DNA from: Candidatus Poribacteria bacterium
Lineage (GTDB): Bacteria; Poribacteria; WGA-4E; WGA-3G
Reading direction: 5' to 3'
Assembly (NCBI GenBank): GCA_022827625.1
Contig: JAJEIE010000004.1
Span: 1 to 64,000, forward strand
DNA: 64,000 bases
Shown: positions 7,142 through 15,542 of the stretch, one piece after another
How positions within the stretch are numbered: the first letter of the stretch is position 1
Layout of the letters: each line of letters starts with the position of its first letter
Notes under the pieces: model-generated
Seen by the model: only the letters and a program-made list of their open reading frames with translations
Told to the model about the DNA's origin: nothing
Database searches by the model: none
Position numbers and translations under genes: made by a program

Positions 7142-8120
7142 AGCGTATCCTCGGATCTACCCAAGCAAGGGCTATATCTGCGATCAAGTTCCCGATAACC
7201 AGTAGGAGGCTCAGCATCATAATAAGCGTCCCCGCGAGGTAGATGTCCTCGTTCAGTAGACTTCGTAAGAGAATCGGACCGACCGTCGGCAGCCCGAGCA
7301 CAATAGAGACGATTGCTGAACCGGAGAGAATACCCGGTAGACTCATCCCTAAAATGCTAATGAGCGGATTAATCGCAATCCGCACGGCATGCTTGCTTAC
7401 CACGACGACTTCCTTCAGTCCCTTCGCGCGTGCGGTTTGGACGAAAGGTTGTCCCAGAACATCAAGTAGGTTGCCTCGCATGATGCGCATCAAACTGGCG
7501 GTCCCGTTAATCCCGACGACGATGACAGGAATCCAGAGGTGGGTAAGCAGGTCGCCCAACTTGCCCCAAGTCCACGGCGCGCCTTCATAGTAAGCCGAAA
7601 ATAGCCCGAATAGCGGAACACCGAAAATGTCAAATGCGAATACCATCAGCGATAGTGCTAAGAGGAAAGCCGGTATTGACATCCCGACGAAGCTGAGGAA
7701 GGTCAGAAAATGGTCTGACCATTGGTATTGATGCGTTGCGGAATAGACACCGAGTGGGATAGCGAGGACATAGGTAAAGATGAGTGATCCGACGGAGATA
7801 ATCAACGTGAAGGCGATTCTATCCCATATCAGTTCGTGGACTTCTCGTTTATACTCGAACGACTCACCGAAGTCGCCACGGACAAAGCCGCTTATCCAGA
7901 TAAGATAGCGTTTCCAGAGCGGGTCGTTCAACCCGTAGCGTTCCCGGAGTTCCTCGACCTGTGCCAGCGAGCTGCTATCGCCGAATTCCTCTTCTAACCG
8001 TTGAATTTCGCGGTCGAGGTAGTCGCCTTGTGGGAGCTGGATAATGATAAAAGAGATGATGGAAATCGCCAAGAGCGTCGGAATTGCGATCAAACATCGG
8101 CGAATAATATAGGTAATTAT
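7134..8120 (-). CDS. Peptide ABC transporter permease (OppB/DppB type)
   Basis: Inner-membrane permease with six predicted helices. The EAA-loop region reads TARAKGLKEVVVVSKHAVR, and LRERYGLNDPLWKRYLIW matches the OppB N-terminal domain. The conventional start is TTG at 8093, but conserved family sequence (ITYIIRRCLIAIPTLL) extends upstream. An AAGGAG ribosome site at 8134-8129 sits 8 nt from an ATA (8120) and 11 nt from an ATT (8117). I therefore extend the gene to about 8120, accepting a non-canonical start; the exact codon is uncertain. Confidence 0.88.
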   Translation of the reverse strand: MITYIIRRCLIAIPTLLAISIISFIIIQLPQGDYLDREIQRLEEEFGDSSSLAQVEELRERYGLNDPLWKRYLIWISGFVRGDFGESFEYKREVHELIWDRIAFTLIISVGSLIFTYVLAIPLGVYSATHQYQWSDHFLTFLSFVGMSIPAFLLALSLMVFAFDIFGVPLFGLFSAYYEGAPWTWGKLGDLLTHLWIPVIVVGINGTASLMRIMRGNLLDVLGQPFVQTARAKGLKEVVVVSKHAVRIAINPLISILGMSLPGILSGSAIVSIVLGLPTVGPILLRSLLNEDIYLAGTLIMMLSLLLVIGNLIADIALAWVDPRIRYE

Positions 8121-8145
8121 CGGTCTATCTCCTTTTTTGGCTATC

Positions 8146-8262
8146 GGCTGTCAGGTCGCTACGCTTTCAGCAATCAGCAAGAGAAACTTGTGGCGGACAA
8201 AACGTTGTTCTTTGCCGGACGGTCTACTGACTGCCGACTGCTGACGGCTGACGGCTATTCCT
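8146..8262. repeat. Inverted-repeat element with GGCGGACAAAACGTT core
   Basis: Imperfect terminal inverted repeats (TATCGGCTGTCAGG at the left, CTGACGGCTGACGGCTAT at the right) flank the core TGGCGGACAAAACGTTGTTC. A related core, TGGCAGATAAAACGTTTTTG, occurs in the element at 12218-12320. It lies between the substrate-binding protein gene and oppB. Confidence 0.7.
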
Positions 8263-10267
8263 TATCCATCCAACACTGTTCCGGATAACTCGTTGCGGGT
8301 GTAACAATTGCCCAGGGCCCCAGAATACCGTCGTTTGGAACGTTGTGAAAATGGTTTGCTACGACTAAAAGCGATGGCGAACGTGCGGCGGAACCGAGAT
8401 GAAACGGTCCCTCATCGATGTGAATCCTAACGGCATCTCGGACGTATTGGTGCCGTTGTTGTGCGTCGGGTTCCCGTTTAATTTCGTCGTATAAGTCCAG
8501 TAGTTTCTTTAGGGGTCCCGTGGGAGGTTCACCCTTTTCACCGCCCGTTTCGTACCACTTTCCGACTTTAGGATGCCAGTACTTAGGGAGCGTTGGGAAG
8601 ACCCAATCGGGATAGGTAAAGAGGTCCATTTCTGCTTCACCGTGCATACTGATCGTGAATTTTCCGAGCGTGCGGCGTAGACTTAATTCGGCACCCGGGG
8701 GTGTGTAGAGCAGCGTTTTTAAGCCGAGCTGCTCCCATCCTTCCTGAATGATTAGCCCGATGTCGTTTTCCTGACTGTTAAGGTTAGAACTCGGGACGTC
8801 CATGAGTATCTCAATCTGTTCGCCATCTGGACGTAACCGATAACCATCTTTATCGCGTTCCGTGAGTCCCATTTCATCAAGGAGGCGATTTCCTGCAGTA
8901 ATGTCGAAGTCGGCATCGGCACGTTTCCATTCCTCAAAGAGGGCTTGCCCGTCTTCATCGGCGAAGTGCCAACCCTCTTGGCTCACGGTCGCTGCCTGCG
9001 GTTCCAACAAACCGCGCCATGCGATCTCGTTACACTTCACGCGATCGATGCCGTAAGCGAGTGCCTTTCGGAACCGTTGATCCCGAATGAGTTTTCTTAA
9101 TTCAGGATCGGGTGCCGTCCAGTTAATCAGAATCGCGGGTTGCGCGCCAGCCGTGCTTTTCCAACGCCGGACCTTATAGCCACCCTTCTCCTGTCCTTTT
9201 AGATAGAGTGCGAGATCCCGAAGTTCCATCCCGCGGTATTGACAGTCGATCTCTCCGGCAAGGATTTTAAGGACACGCACTTGCGGTTCAGGGACCAAAC
9301 TCGTCTTGACCCTATCAATGTAAGGCAGTTGCCTTCCGAGTGTATCAACGACGTAGTAATAAGGGTTGCGTTCCAACTCGACGCGGAACCCCCCTTTTTC
9401 ATACTTTATGACTCGCCAGGGCCACAACGTCGGACGTTCCGGGTTTTGGTGCGGAATGTCTTCCTTCTCGAATTGGATGAAATCCTTATATTCCGGGTTG
9501 CTGTCTGGGTGAAACTGCTTCATGTGGTGCTCAGGGATGTTATATTGATTGCACCACCAAAATCCTGTTGCCAACCAAAGCGGCACGAGCCAATTGGGAC
9601 CTGCGAATTTCATCACGATTGTGTGGTCGTCAGGGGTCTCGACTTCCATTGGAATGCCGTTTACTTTACACCAAACCGGCGGGCTGTATTTATACCGATC
9701 ATCAAGGCAGAGATCATACCAGAAAGCGAACGAGGCTGAAGTATAGGGGTGACCGTCTGACCATTTAACGCCTTTGCGGAGATGCAATGTCAAGATACTG
9801 CCATCCGCATTAAACTCCCACGTTTCGGCAAGACCGGGTTCCAGACCAGAGGCATCGAATTTCCAGCGGATGAGTGGGGCATAACCCGCTGTCATCTTCC
9901 ACGTTCCTAAGTCTGGATGTGTGTGGAACCGGTGCCATGTTCCCCCATAAGGACCGGGTTGTTCATAGCCGTCGAAATCCGTTTTAGCAACGAGTGGATT
10001 CTCTGGGAGCCGCTCGGAGAGAGGAGGGAGTTTTCCCGCAGCAACCTGTTTTGCCCACATCGGTGCCTCTTTCGCCTCAATTCCACGCGGAAAGTCAGAG
10101 GTCTCTTCTATCTGGCTCCCTGAACATCCTACGATGAAAATTAGGAAGATGAGGAATGGTCTAATGGAATAGGAGTTCCTAACCCCCTTTGCCCCCCTTA
10201 TCAGGGGGGAATGGAACCGTCTTATGACATTTAGGGCAGTTTGGAAAGTTTCTGTTAGCTTGGACAT
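8255..10267 (-). CDS. Peptide ABC transporter substrate-binding lipoprotein
   Basis: Predicted SBP_bac_5 family (DppA/OppA-like) solute-binding protein of about 670 aa. A lipobox-like FIVGC-SGS follows the hydrophobic stretch RPFLIFLIFIV. The mature domain has the usual order: GLAETWEFNADGSILTLHLRKGVKWSDG, then RFRKALAYGIDR, and a long C-terminal lobe. The ATG at 10267 lies one base after the upstream stop (TGAG-ATG) with GAGGA upstream, so it is probably the start. About 35 residues then precede the lipoprotein signal, partly encoded by an inserted G-rich palindrome, so an internal start nearer the signal is also possible. It supplies substrate to OppB/OppC. Confidence 0.92.
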   Translation of the reverse strand: MSKLTETFQTALNVIRRFHSPLIRGAKGVRNSYSIRPFLIFLIFIVGCSGSQIEETSDFPRGIEAKEAPMWAKQVAAGKLPPLSERLPENPLVAKTDFDGYEQPGPYGGTWHRFHTHPDLGTWKMTAGYAPLIRWKFDASGLEPGLAETWEFNADGSILTLHLRKGVKWSDGHPYTSASFAFWYDLCLDDRYKYSPPVWCKVNGIPMEVETPDDHTIVMKFAGPNWLVPLWLATGFWWCNQYNIPEHHMKQFHPDSNPEYKDFIQFEKEDIPHQNPERPTLWPWRVIKYEKGGFRVELERNPYYYVVDTLGRQLPYIDRVKTSLVPEPQVRVLKILAGEIDCQYRGMELRDLALYLKGQEKGGYKVRRWKSTAGAQPAILINWTAPDPELRKLIRDQRFRKALAYGIDRVKCNEIAWRGLLEPQAATVSQEGWHFADEDGQALFEEWKRADADFDITAGNRLLDEMGLTERDKDGYRLRPDGEQIEILMDVPSSNLNSQENDIGLIIQEGWEQLGLKTLLYTPPGAELSLRRTLGKFTISMHGEAEMDLFTYPDWVFPTLPKYWHPKVGKWYETGGEKGEPPTGPLKKLLDLYDEIKREPDAQQRHQYVRDAVRIHIDEGPFHLGSAARSPSLLVVANHFHNVPNDGILGPWAIVTPATSYPEQCWMDKE
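10180..10215. repeat. G-rich palindrome in frame within the binding-protein gene
   Basis: Copy of the dispersed family, AACCCCCTTTGCCCC followed by CCCTTATCAGGGGGG, read in frame as SPLIRGAKGV just before the lipoprotein signal sequence. Confidence 0.75.
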
Positions 10268-10268
10268 C

Positions 10269-11213
10269 TCAAGCGTCCTCCTCATCTCTTACGAGGGAAT
10301 CTGTGAATATATTTAAATCTTGAGAGACGCTGGCAAAGAGTGCGTCAATTGATTTCGCATGTGGTTCTGTTTGTTCATAAATTAACTCTTCGCCATAGAT
10401 GTTATTGACGACATGTCGAAATTTCAAAAGGTTTTCTAATCGGAGAAATGTCTGTTCGGAAATTACGGGGACGCGTTCAGGACGTTGTGCTGCCATCTGT
10501 GCAAGCAGGTTCTTGTGCCATTCCTCGCCTGTTGGGATGTGTCTATCCACCTCACGGGCAATTCGCTCAAAAATTCGCTCTATCCCGCTATAGACATTAG
10601 CGAGATCTGTAGCAATTGATTTTTCTATATATGGTTTTGCCGCAGCCGGAAGCACTTCAATATCCGCTAACGCTTTCGCGATTCCGTCAATAGTAGATTC
10701 TGTTTTTGCAAGTTCATCATTGATACGTTGTGTCAGTCTTTTTCGGTTCATTTCGTAAATATCTCCGGGGTTTTCAGGAAAAACGTGTCGTTGCAAATGT
10801 TCGTAAAGCGTCTGCCACAACACCGGGGGCACTCCCTTTTCGATAGAAATCGCTTGGTGTTTGATTCGCTCTCTAAAGAGCCCCTTCGACCTATCGAAGT
10901 TAATGATGTCTATTTTGAACCCCGACTTGCAGTCCCATATTGCATTCCACGCCTTATTGTATGCATCGTCAGAGAGACCTGAGACGGCGATGTCGATATC
11001 CGACTCCTTTGTGAACGACATGGGTTCCGTGAGTGAACCGAAGACGACGACTTGTGTCGCGCCAAACTTCTCGTAAAGCAGCGTAGCGACTTGATACGCT
11101 GTCTGCCATGCCCGATGGAGCAATCCTTCGTCCATTGTTCGGCTTTTCCAGAGGCGTTCCAGCCGCTTTCTACATGCTAAAAGTTCATCTGAAGATATAT
11201 TTTGTCCTGCCAT
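10269..11213 (-). CDS. Nucleotidyltransferase-HEPN (MNT-HepT-like) fusion protein
   Basis: A 314 aa two-domain protein. The N-terminal part carries the minimal nucleotidyltransferase signature (VFGSLTEPMSFTKESDIDIA, near residues 57-77), with the later Asp in FKIDIINFDR. The C-terminal ~150 aa are all-helical and resemble HepT-like HEPN ribonuclease toxins, with the hallmark region FRHVVNNIYG. At the expected RX4H position this sequence has Asn (RHVVNN) rather than His. ATG sits 3 bp after the oppF stop with GGAG upstream; the gene end is 1 bp from the binding-protein ATG, so it is embedded in the transporter operon. A toxin-antitoxin-type fusion role is inferred from the family. Confidence 0.8.
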   Translation of the reverse strand: MAGQNISSDELLACRKRLERLWKSRTMDEGLLHRAWQTAYQVATLLYEKFGATQVVVFGSLTEPMSFTKESDIDIAVSGLSDDAYNKAWNAIWDCKSGFKIDIINFDRSKGLFRERIKHQAISIEKGVPPVLWQTLYEHLQRHVFPENPGDIYEMNRKRLTQRINDELAKTESTIDGIAKALADIEVLPAAAKPYIEKSIATDLANVYSGIERIFERIAREVDRHIPTGEEWHKNLLAQMAAQRPERVPVISEQTFLRLENLLKFRHVVNNIYGEELIYEQTEPHAKSIDALFASVSQDLNIFTDSLVRDEEDA

Positions 11214-11215
11214 CG

Positions 11216-12214
11216 CTAAACTCCCTGTAACGCCAATGTATCACTGTGGTGACACGCCACCTGAACACCTTCTGTTATCTGACGGAGTTCTGGAGTCTCT
11301 TGTTTACATATATCCGTCGCATAACGGCACCGTGGATGGAAGTAGCAGCCGGTAGGTGGTTGAGACGGATCGGGGACATCACCTTCGAGTCGGATATGTT
11401 CACGTTTGCGCTGTACACTCGGGTCTGGGAGGGGGACGGCAGAAATTAACGCCTCTGTATACGGATGCTTCGGTGATTGATAAAGGGTTTCGGCATCGCT
11501 AATTTCTACAATTTTTCCGAGATACATGACTGCAACGCGATCACTAATATGTTCCACAACGCTTAAATCGTGGGCGATGAAGATATAAGAGAGTTGAAAC
11601 TTTTCTCGGAGTTCTGACAATAGATTCAGAATTTGTGCTTGTACCGAGACATCGAGTGCTGAGACGGGTTCGTCTGCGACAATAAGTTCGGGTTGGAGTG
11701 CTAATGCGCGCGCGATGCCGATGCGTTGACGTTGTCCGCCGCTGAAGGCATGGGGATAGCGGCGTGTATCCTGTGATCTGAGTCCTACAGATTCAAGGAG
11801 TTCAACGATCCTGTCTTGGAGGGCGCTCCCTGTTTCAGTCCGGTTGACGCGCATCGGTTCTCCGACGATATCTCCGACCGTCATCCGTGGGTTCAGCGAG
11901 GCGTGTGGGTCTTGGAAGATCATTTGGATGCGTCTGCGGAACGGACGGAGTTCTTGATGTGACAACTTCGCCAAGTCTACCTGTTCCTCACCGAAAATGA
12001 AACTCCCGCTCGTCGGCGGAATTAATCGAAGCAGGCATCGTCCGGCTGTGGTTTTTCCACATCCACTTTCGCCGACGAGTCCGAGCGTTTCGCCGCGTTG
12101 CACGTCAAAACTGATACCATCAACCGCTTTGACGTAGCCAATGGTGCGTTGGAAGATGCCTTTCTGGATTGGGAAGTATTTTCGGAGGTCGTTCACCTCA
12201 AGCAGTTTTGTCAT
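11216..12214 (-). CDS. Peptide ABC transporter ATPase (OppF/DppF type)
   Basis: Cytoplasmic ATPase subunit of 332 aa. Walker A reads GESGCGKTT (near 47), the Q-loop is in [13 protein letters not shown], the signature is [15 protein letters not shown], and Walker B is [13 protein letters not shown]. The C-terminal oligopeptide/dipeptide domain contains PHRCRYA-like Cys residues ([15 protein letters not shown]). This C-terminal Cys cluster is typical of OppD/OppF. There is no clear Shine-Dalgarno; the start follows a dispersed repeat at 12218-12320. Confidence 0.95.
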   Translation of the reverse strand: MTKLLEVNDLRKYFPIQKGIFQRTIGYVKAVDGISFDVQRGETLGLVGESGCGKTTAGRCLLRLIPPTSGSFIFGEEQVDLAKLSHQELRPFRRRIQMIFQDPHASLNPRMTVGDIVGEPMRVNRTETGSALQDRIVELLESVGLRSQDTRRYPHAFSGGQRQRIGIARALALQPELIVADEPVSALDVSVQAQILNLLSELREKFQLSYIFIAHDLSVVEHISDRVAVMYLGKIVEISDAETLYQSPKHPYTEALISAVPLPDPSVQRKREHIRLEGDVPDPSQPPTGCYFHPRCRYATDICKQETPELRQITEGVQVACHHSDTLALQGV

Positions 12215-12217
12215 TTT

Positions 12218-12320
12218 TTTAGTAGTTGTCAGTTGTTGGTTGTTAGTTGTCAGTTAATACTTCTGGCAGATAAAACGTTTTTGTACACCATACGCGCTAC
12301 TAACTGCCGATGGCTAATAA
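12218..12320. repeat. Inverted-repeat element between oppD and oppF
   Basis: Reads AGTAGTTGTCAGTTGTTGG at the left and CTAACTGCCGATGGCTAATAA at the right. The core TGGCAGATAAAACGTTTTTG matches the element at 8146-8262. It separates two genes that are normally adjacent in an operon. Confidence 0.65.
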
Positions 12321-12323
12321 CCC

Positions 12324-12356
12324 GGGGAGTGCCATACAGCATTCATACCGTTGATT
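12324..12356. repeat. GAATGCC palindrome repeat, copy 1
   Basis: 33 bp unit starting GGGGAGTGCCATACAGCATT and ending CATACCGTTGATT, sharing 31 of 33 bases with 15472-15504 (they differ at the fifth-to-seventh and fifteenth bases). Its centre is an imperfect hairpin, GAGTGCC-ATAC-AGCATTC. Confidence 0.8.
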
Positions 12357-12361
12357 AGTCA

Positions 12362-13396
12362 TCATACATCTGTATGCAGCCAACATCGAACGGCGTGTCC
12401 ATCATTTTCCGTTTTTCCATTAATTCCGACGAGTTCAGGCATCTCGTCGCATTTCGGCATCCGTTCTGGACACCGAGGACCGAATGAACATCCGTCTGGC
12501 AGTGCAAGCGGATGCGGGACTGTTCCGGGTATAGACGGTAATGTGCTTTGGGGTGTTCTTCCAAGGACGGGTATGGATTTTAGGAGTCCTTGTGTATACG
12601 GGTGCAGTGGATTATAGAAGATGTCGTCAACCGAACCTCGTTCGACAACGCGTCCCGAGTACATCACAACGACTTCATCGGCGAGATCGGCAATAACCCC
12701 GAGGTCGTGTGTGATGAGCATGATTGCCATTCCCATCTCTGCTTGGAGTTCCTGCATGAGTCCGAGTACTTGGGCTTGAATCGTAACATCAAGGGCAGTT
12801 GTCGGTTCATCTGCGATGAGCAACGTCGGTGAGCAGCAGAGTGCCATCGCGATCATGATACGTTGGCGCATGCCCCCGGAAAGTTGATGCGGATATTCAT
12901 CGACGCGTTGTGCGGGGGCAGGTATACCGACGCGTGCAATCATCTCAATGGCGCGTTCGCGCGCCGTTTTTTTGTCCACCTGATCGTGTAACATAACAGC
13001 TTCTGCGATCTGGTTTCCGACGGTATAGACCGGATTAAGGGAGGTCATCGGTTCTTGGAAGATGATTGCGATTTCGTTGCCACGGATTTGGCGCATCAAT
13101 TCGCTCTTCGGGGACACTTGTGCGATGTCTAAGGGTTCATCGTCGGCGTTGCGATAAAATAAAATCTCACCTGCTTCAATACGTCCAGGTGATGGTACGA
13201 GTTGAAGCATTGAGAGACCTGTGATACTTTTCCCACAGCCGCTCTCGCCGACAACGCCTACGGTCTGCCCGCGCGCGATGGAAAAACTGACATCGTTCAC
13301 AGCGTTCACAATGCCGTCGTCTGTCGGAAAGATTGTCTTTAAACCTGAAATTTCAAGAAGAGGTGTTTGATCCGATGTTTTTTCTGCTGAAGCCAT
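12362..13396 (-). CDS. Peptide ABC transporter ATPase (OppD/DppD type)
   Basis: Cytoplasmic ATPase subunit of 344 aa. Walker [10 protein letters not shown] (near 51), Q-loop [12 protein letters not shown], signature [15 protein letters not shown], Walker [14 protein letters not shown] and the C-terminal Cys-containing [19 protein letters not shown] is at 13396 after a clear promoter at 13435-13463, so this is the first gene of the transporter operon. Together with oppF and the two permeases it forms a complete importer. Confidence 0.95.
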   Translation of the reverse strand: MASAEKTSDQTPLLEISGLKTIFPTDDGIVNAVNDVSFSIARGQTVGVVGESGCGKSITGLSMLQLVPSPGRIEAGEILFYRNADDEPLDIAQVSPKSELMRQIRGNEIAIIFQEPMTSLNPVYTVGNQIAEAVMLHDQVDKKTARERAIEMIARVGIPAPAQRVDEYPHQLSGGMRQRIMIAMALCCSPTLLIADEPTTALDVTIQAQVLGLMQELQAEMGMAIMLITHDLGVIADLADEVVVMYSGRVVERGSVDDIFYNPLHPYTQGLLKSIPVLGRTPQSTLPSIPGTVPHPLALPDGCSFGPRCPERMPKCDEMPELVGINGKTENDGHAVRCWLHTDV

Positions 13397-13434
13397 TCTC
13401 TTGGGTTACCTTGATGCTGTCCAAGCTTTCGGCT

Positions 13435-13463
13435 ATTGTACACAAAAAACGAATGTGTGTCAA
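13435..13463 (-). promoter_or_regulatory. Sigma-70 promoter of the peptide-transporter operon
   Basis: TTGACA (13463-13458), 17 bp spacer, TACAAT (13440-13435), reading into oppD at 13396. Confidence 0.8.
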
Positions 13464-13553
13464 TCTTTTTTCTTGATTGGCGGAATTATTGAGTTTTTAG
13501 GGGATTAATCGGACAACAGAAGAGTGCTTGAGAGGCATGTCCGAGAACTACGA

Positions 13554-13594
13554 AAAAAGACCTAAGCGCGCTTACAGGGGGCGCGTAAGCGCGC
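13554..13594 (-). terminator. Rho-independent terminator of the anti-sigma gene
   Basis: A 10 bp perfect stem, GCGCGCTTAC (13566-13575) with GTAAGCGCGC (13585-13594), has a 9 nt loop. On the minus strand it is followed by TTAGGTCTTTTTT (13565-13554). It begins 9 bp past the anti-sigma stop. Confidence 0.85.
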
Positions 13595-13602
13595 TCGTGA
13601 TC

Positions 13603-14322
13603 CTACAATTCTGTTTTGATTTGATTCCAAAATACGGTGAGTTTTTCACTCGCAGCCGCTTGATGATAGTTAGCGACGCGTGGCTCGTCCATCTGTTTAC
13701 TGATTGTTACTGTATTCGTGCGCCACGTTTCAGAGATGTCTCGCCTCGTTGTGAAAAAATGGTTGGGTCCATTCTGGACGGCGATAACTGACTGCTGCCC
13801 TATGTGCCTGTTTTCAGTCTTTGACTCCGTGTCTTTCAGTAATCCCCACGGTGTCGGTGAGATTCTAACCTGTTGGAGCCGCGTCTTTTCCATCGCAGTC
13901 AAGCCAAGGTCGGGTTCTTGTGGGTTCGTAAAAAACGCGAGTTTTACGAAAAAACAAGAGGCGATAATATAGAAAAGCAGGGCTGTGGCGTTGACGAACC
14001 TCGGTGAAAAATCTAACTTCAACCGGTCAAGGCACCACACCAACGGATTCGCAAAGAGTGCCACTTGCTGCCTTTTATGGAGGCACCATATCCGCTGCTG
14101 AATGTTCCTGGCTAATTCCGGCGGCGGTGTCGGTTCGTCTATACTCTCTAATAGACTCGCGGTATTCCACAACGCCTCGTATTCCATCTGGCACTCTGGA
14201 CAGATTCGCAGATGCTCCAAAAGCGCGCGCCGAGAGATATCGTCAGAAATCTGTTCTCTCGTTTCCGCGTTTTCCTGTTGGACCAGGTGCGGCAGATTGT
14301 TAAGCGTCTGTTCGCAATTCAT
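13603..14322 (-). CDS. Zinc-finger anti-sigma factor
   Basis: Predicted 239 aa single-pass membrane protein. Its N-terminus has an anti-sigma zinc-finger (zf-HC2-like) motif, LEHLRICPECQMEYE (residues about 34-48), where His and two Cys bind zinc. A membrane segment follows near 130-150 (ALLFYIIASCFFVKLAFF), then a ~90 aa extracytoplasmic tail with no recognised domain. ATG follows AAAGGAGATGCCTCC. It lies 15 bp after the ECF sigma gene, the standard order, so it should hold that sigma factor inactive at the membrane until a signal arrives. The signal is unknown. Confidence 0.85.
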   Translation of the reverse strand: MNCEQTLNNLPHLVQQENAETREQISDDISRRALLEHLRICPECQMEYEALWNTASLLESIDEPTPPPELARNIQQRIWCLHKRQQVALFANPLVWCLDRLKLDFSPRFVNATALLFYIIASCFFVKLAFFTNPQEPDLGLTAMEKTRLQQVRISPTPWGLLKDTESKTENRHIGQQSVIAVQNGPNHFFTTRRDISETWRTNTVTISKQMDEPRVANYHQAAASEKLTVFWNQIKTEL

Positions 14323-14337
14323 GGAGGCATCTCCTTT

Positions 14338-14895
14338 CTAAAGATAATATTTGCTCAGTTTCCGCTTGAGGTTTTTCAATGCCTGATTCAGTCGCGATGC
14401 AACGGTACCTTCTGAACAATTTAAAACTTCGGCGATTTCCCTATATTTCAGGTGTTGCATATAGTACAATGTGACGACTTCACGCTGTTTCGGTGGCAAC
14501 CAATTGATAGCACTTTGAACCATCTCGTTCTGTTCGTCTTTAAGGGTCGCCCGCTCAGGCGAATCCTCGTCGGAAGCGATACCATTAATCTCAGCCTCTC
14601 TCGTGTAAGCCGTAACCTTGTGATCGTGCGATTGAGACTTACGGATGTGCTGCTGACATGTGTTGATACCGATACGATACAGCCAGGTCCCGAACTGCGA
14701 TTGGAATCGGAAGGCTTTGATTGATTTATATGCTTCTAAGAACGTTTCCTGTGTCGCGTCGGCGGCATCTTCCCGATTACCGAGCATCCGATAGGCAAGC
14801 CCATAGATTTTTGAATGATGTCGATTAACGAGCTCGTTGAATGCTTCGGCATCACCTTCTACTGTTTTGTGTACATACACATCATCAGGTATCAT
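14338..14895 (-). CDS. ECF-family RNA polymerase sigma factor
   Basis: Sigma-70 family protein of 185 aa. Region 2 spans roughly residues 17-85 (MLGNREDAADATQETF and FQSQFGTWLYRIGINTC) and region 4 about 130-180 (LPPKQREVVTLYYMQHLKYR followed by IAEVLNCSEGTVASRLNQAL). Sigma-70 regions 1 and 3 are missing, as expected for the extracytoplasmic-function class. The downstream gene encodes its anti-sigma factor. Target promoters cannot be identified from this window. Confidence 0.93.
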   Translation of the reverse strand: MIPDDVYVHKTVEGDAEAFNELVNRHHSKIYGLAYRMLGNREDAADATQETFLEAYKSIKAFRFQSQFGTWLYRIGINTCQQHIRKSQSHDHKVTAYTREAEINGIASDEDSPERATLKDEQNEMVQSAINWLPPKQREVVTLYYMQHLKYREIAEVLNCSEGTVASRLNQALKNLKRKLSKYYL

Positions 14896-14965
14896 GTTAA
14901 ACTCACTTTTTGAGATGTTATTTGGTTTGTTGCATCTCGATTAATTTTTCTTTAATTTTTTTTAT

Positions 14966-15436
14966 TTATTGACTATCCAGCGAACGCCACGCGTTGCAGT
15001 GTCCAGCGAAACGTTTTAAGGCACCGCTTTTAACAATGATTGCCTCCGGACGCAACACCGTGGCGTAAGATGTGAGCAGCGCGATTGTATCGAGTAGCGA
15101 GTTGTAGCCTGACAAACCAGAGATGTCGATGTAAATTTTGCTGAACGGCTCGTCGAGTTCAAGTGCTGCCCTGACGTCGAAGCCGTCGAGTACTTCAAAA
15201 TGGAGTTCAGGATGTGTCTCCCTTGCCCGTTCAATACATTTCGGACTAATATCTGTCCCGATAACTTTCTTGCAATGCGGCGCAATCAAGGTCGTCGTTG
15301 TTCCCCACTCACAGCCGATTTCCAACACAACATCCTCAGCCTTTACCCAGATCGGAATTGTTTCTCGATACTCTTTGACTCCCCGCGTTGCGATGAAGTC
15401 GGTGTATCCCTCAAATAATTGATTATGAGTTGCCAT
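14966..15436 (-). CDS. Class I SAM-dependent methyltransferase (small)
   Basis: A 156 aa protein with the SAM-binding motif I VVLEIGCEWGTTTTLI (about 36-51), motif II acidic strand VIGTDIS, and a later strand KIYIDISGLSGY. The family methylates small molecules or proteins, but the substrate is not indicated. ATG follows AGAGAAAGAGGTT. The C-terminus is short, and the typical last strands of the fold are only partly present, so it may be a reduced member. It has no obvious functional link to the neighbouring sigma factor. Confidence 0.8.
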   Translation of the reverse strand: MATHNQLFEGYTDFIATRGVKEYRETIPIWVKAEDVVLEIGCEWGTTTTLIAPHCKKVIGTDISPKCIERARETHPELHFEVLDGFDVRAALELDEPFSKIYIDISGLSGYNSLLDTIALLTSYATVLRPEAIIVKSGALKRFAGHCNAWRSLDSQ

Positions 15437-15455
15437 AACCTCTTTCTCTTACAGT

Positions 15456-15517
15456 CCCCTTGATAAGGGGCGGGGAATGCCATACGGCATTCATACCGTT
15501 GATTCTTTAGGGGGTTA
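15456..15517. repeat. Nested repeats: GAATGCC palindrome inside a G-rich palindrome
   Basis: The outer element reads CAGTCCCCTTGATAAGGGG, then is interrupted, then resumes with TTTAGGGGGTTAATC. The interruption (15472-15504) is the second copy of the GGGGAATGCCATACGGCATT unit seen at 12324-12356. The uninterrupted outer form, CCCTGATAAGGGGGATTTAG, occurs at 4886-4972. Confidence 0.75.
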
Positions 15518-15542
15518 ATCAACTTCGTCTGTCTCGCGCCTT

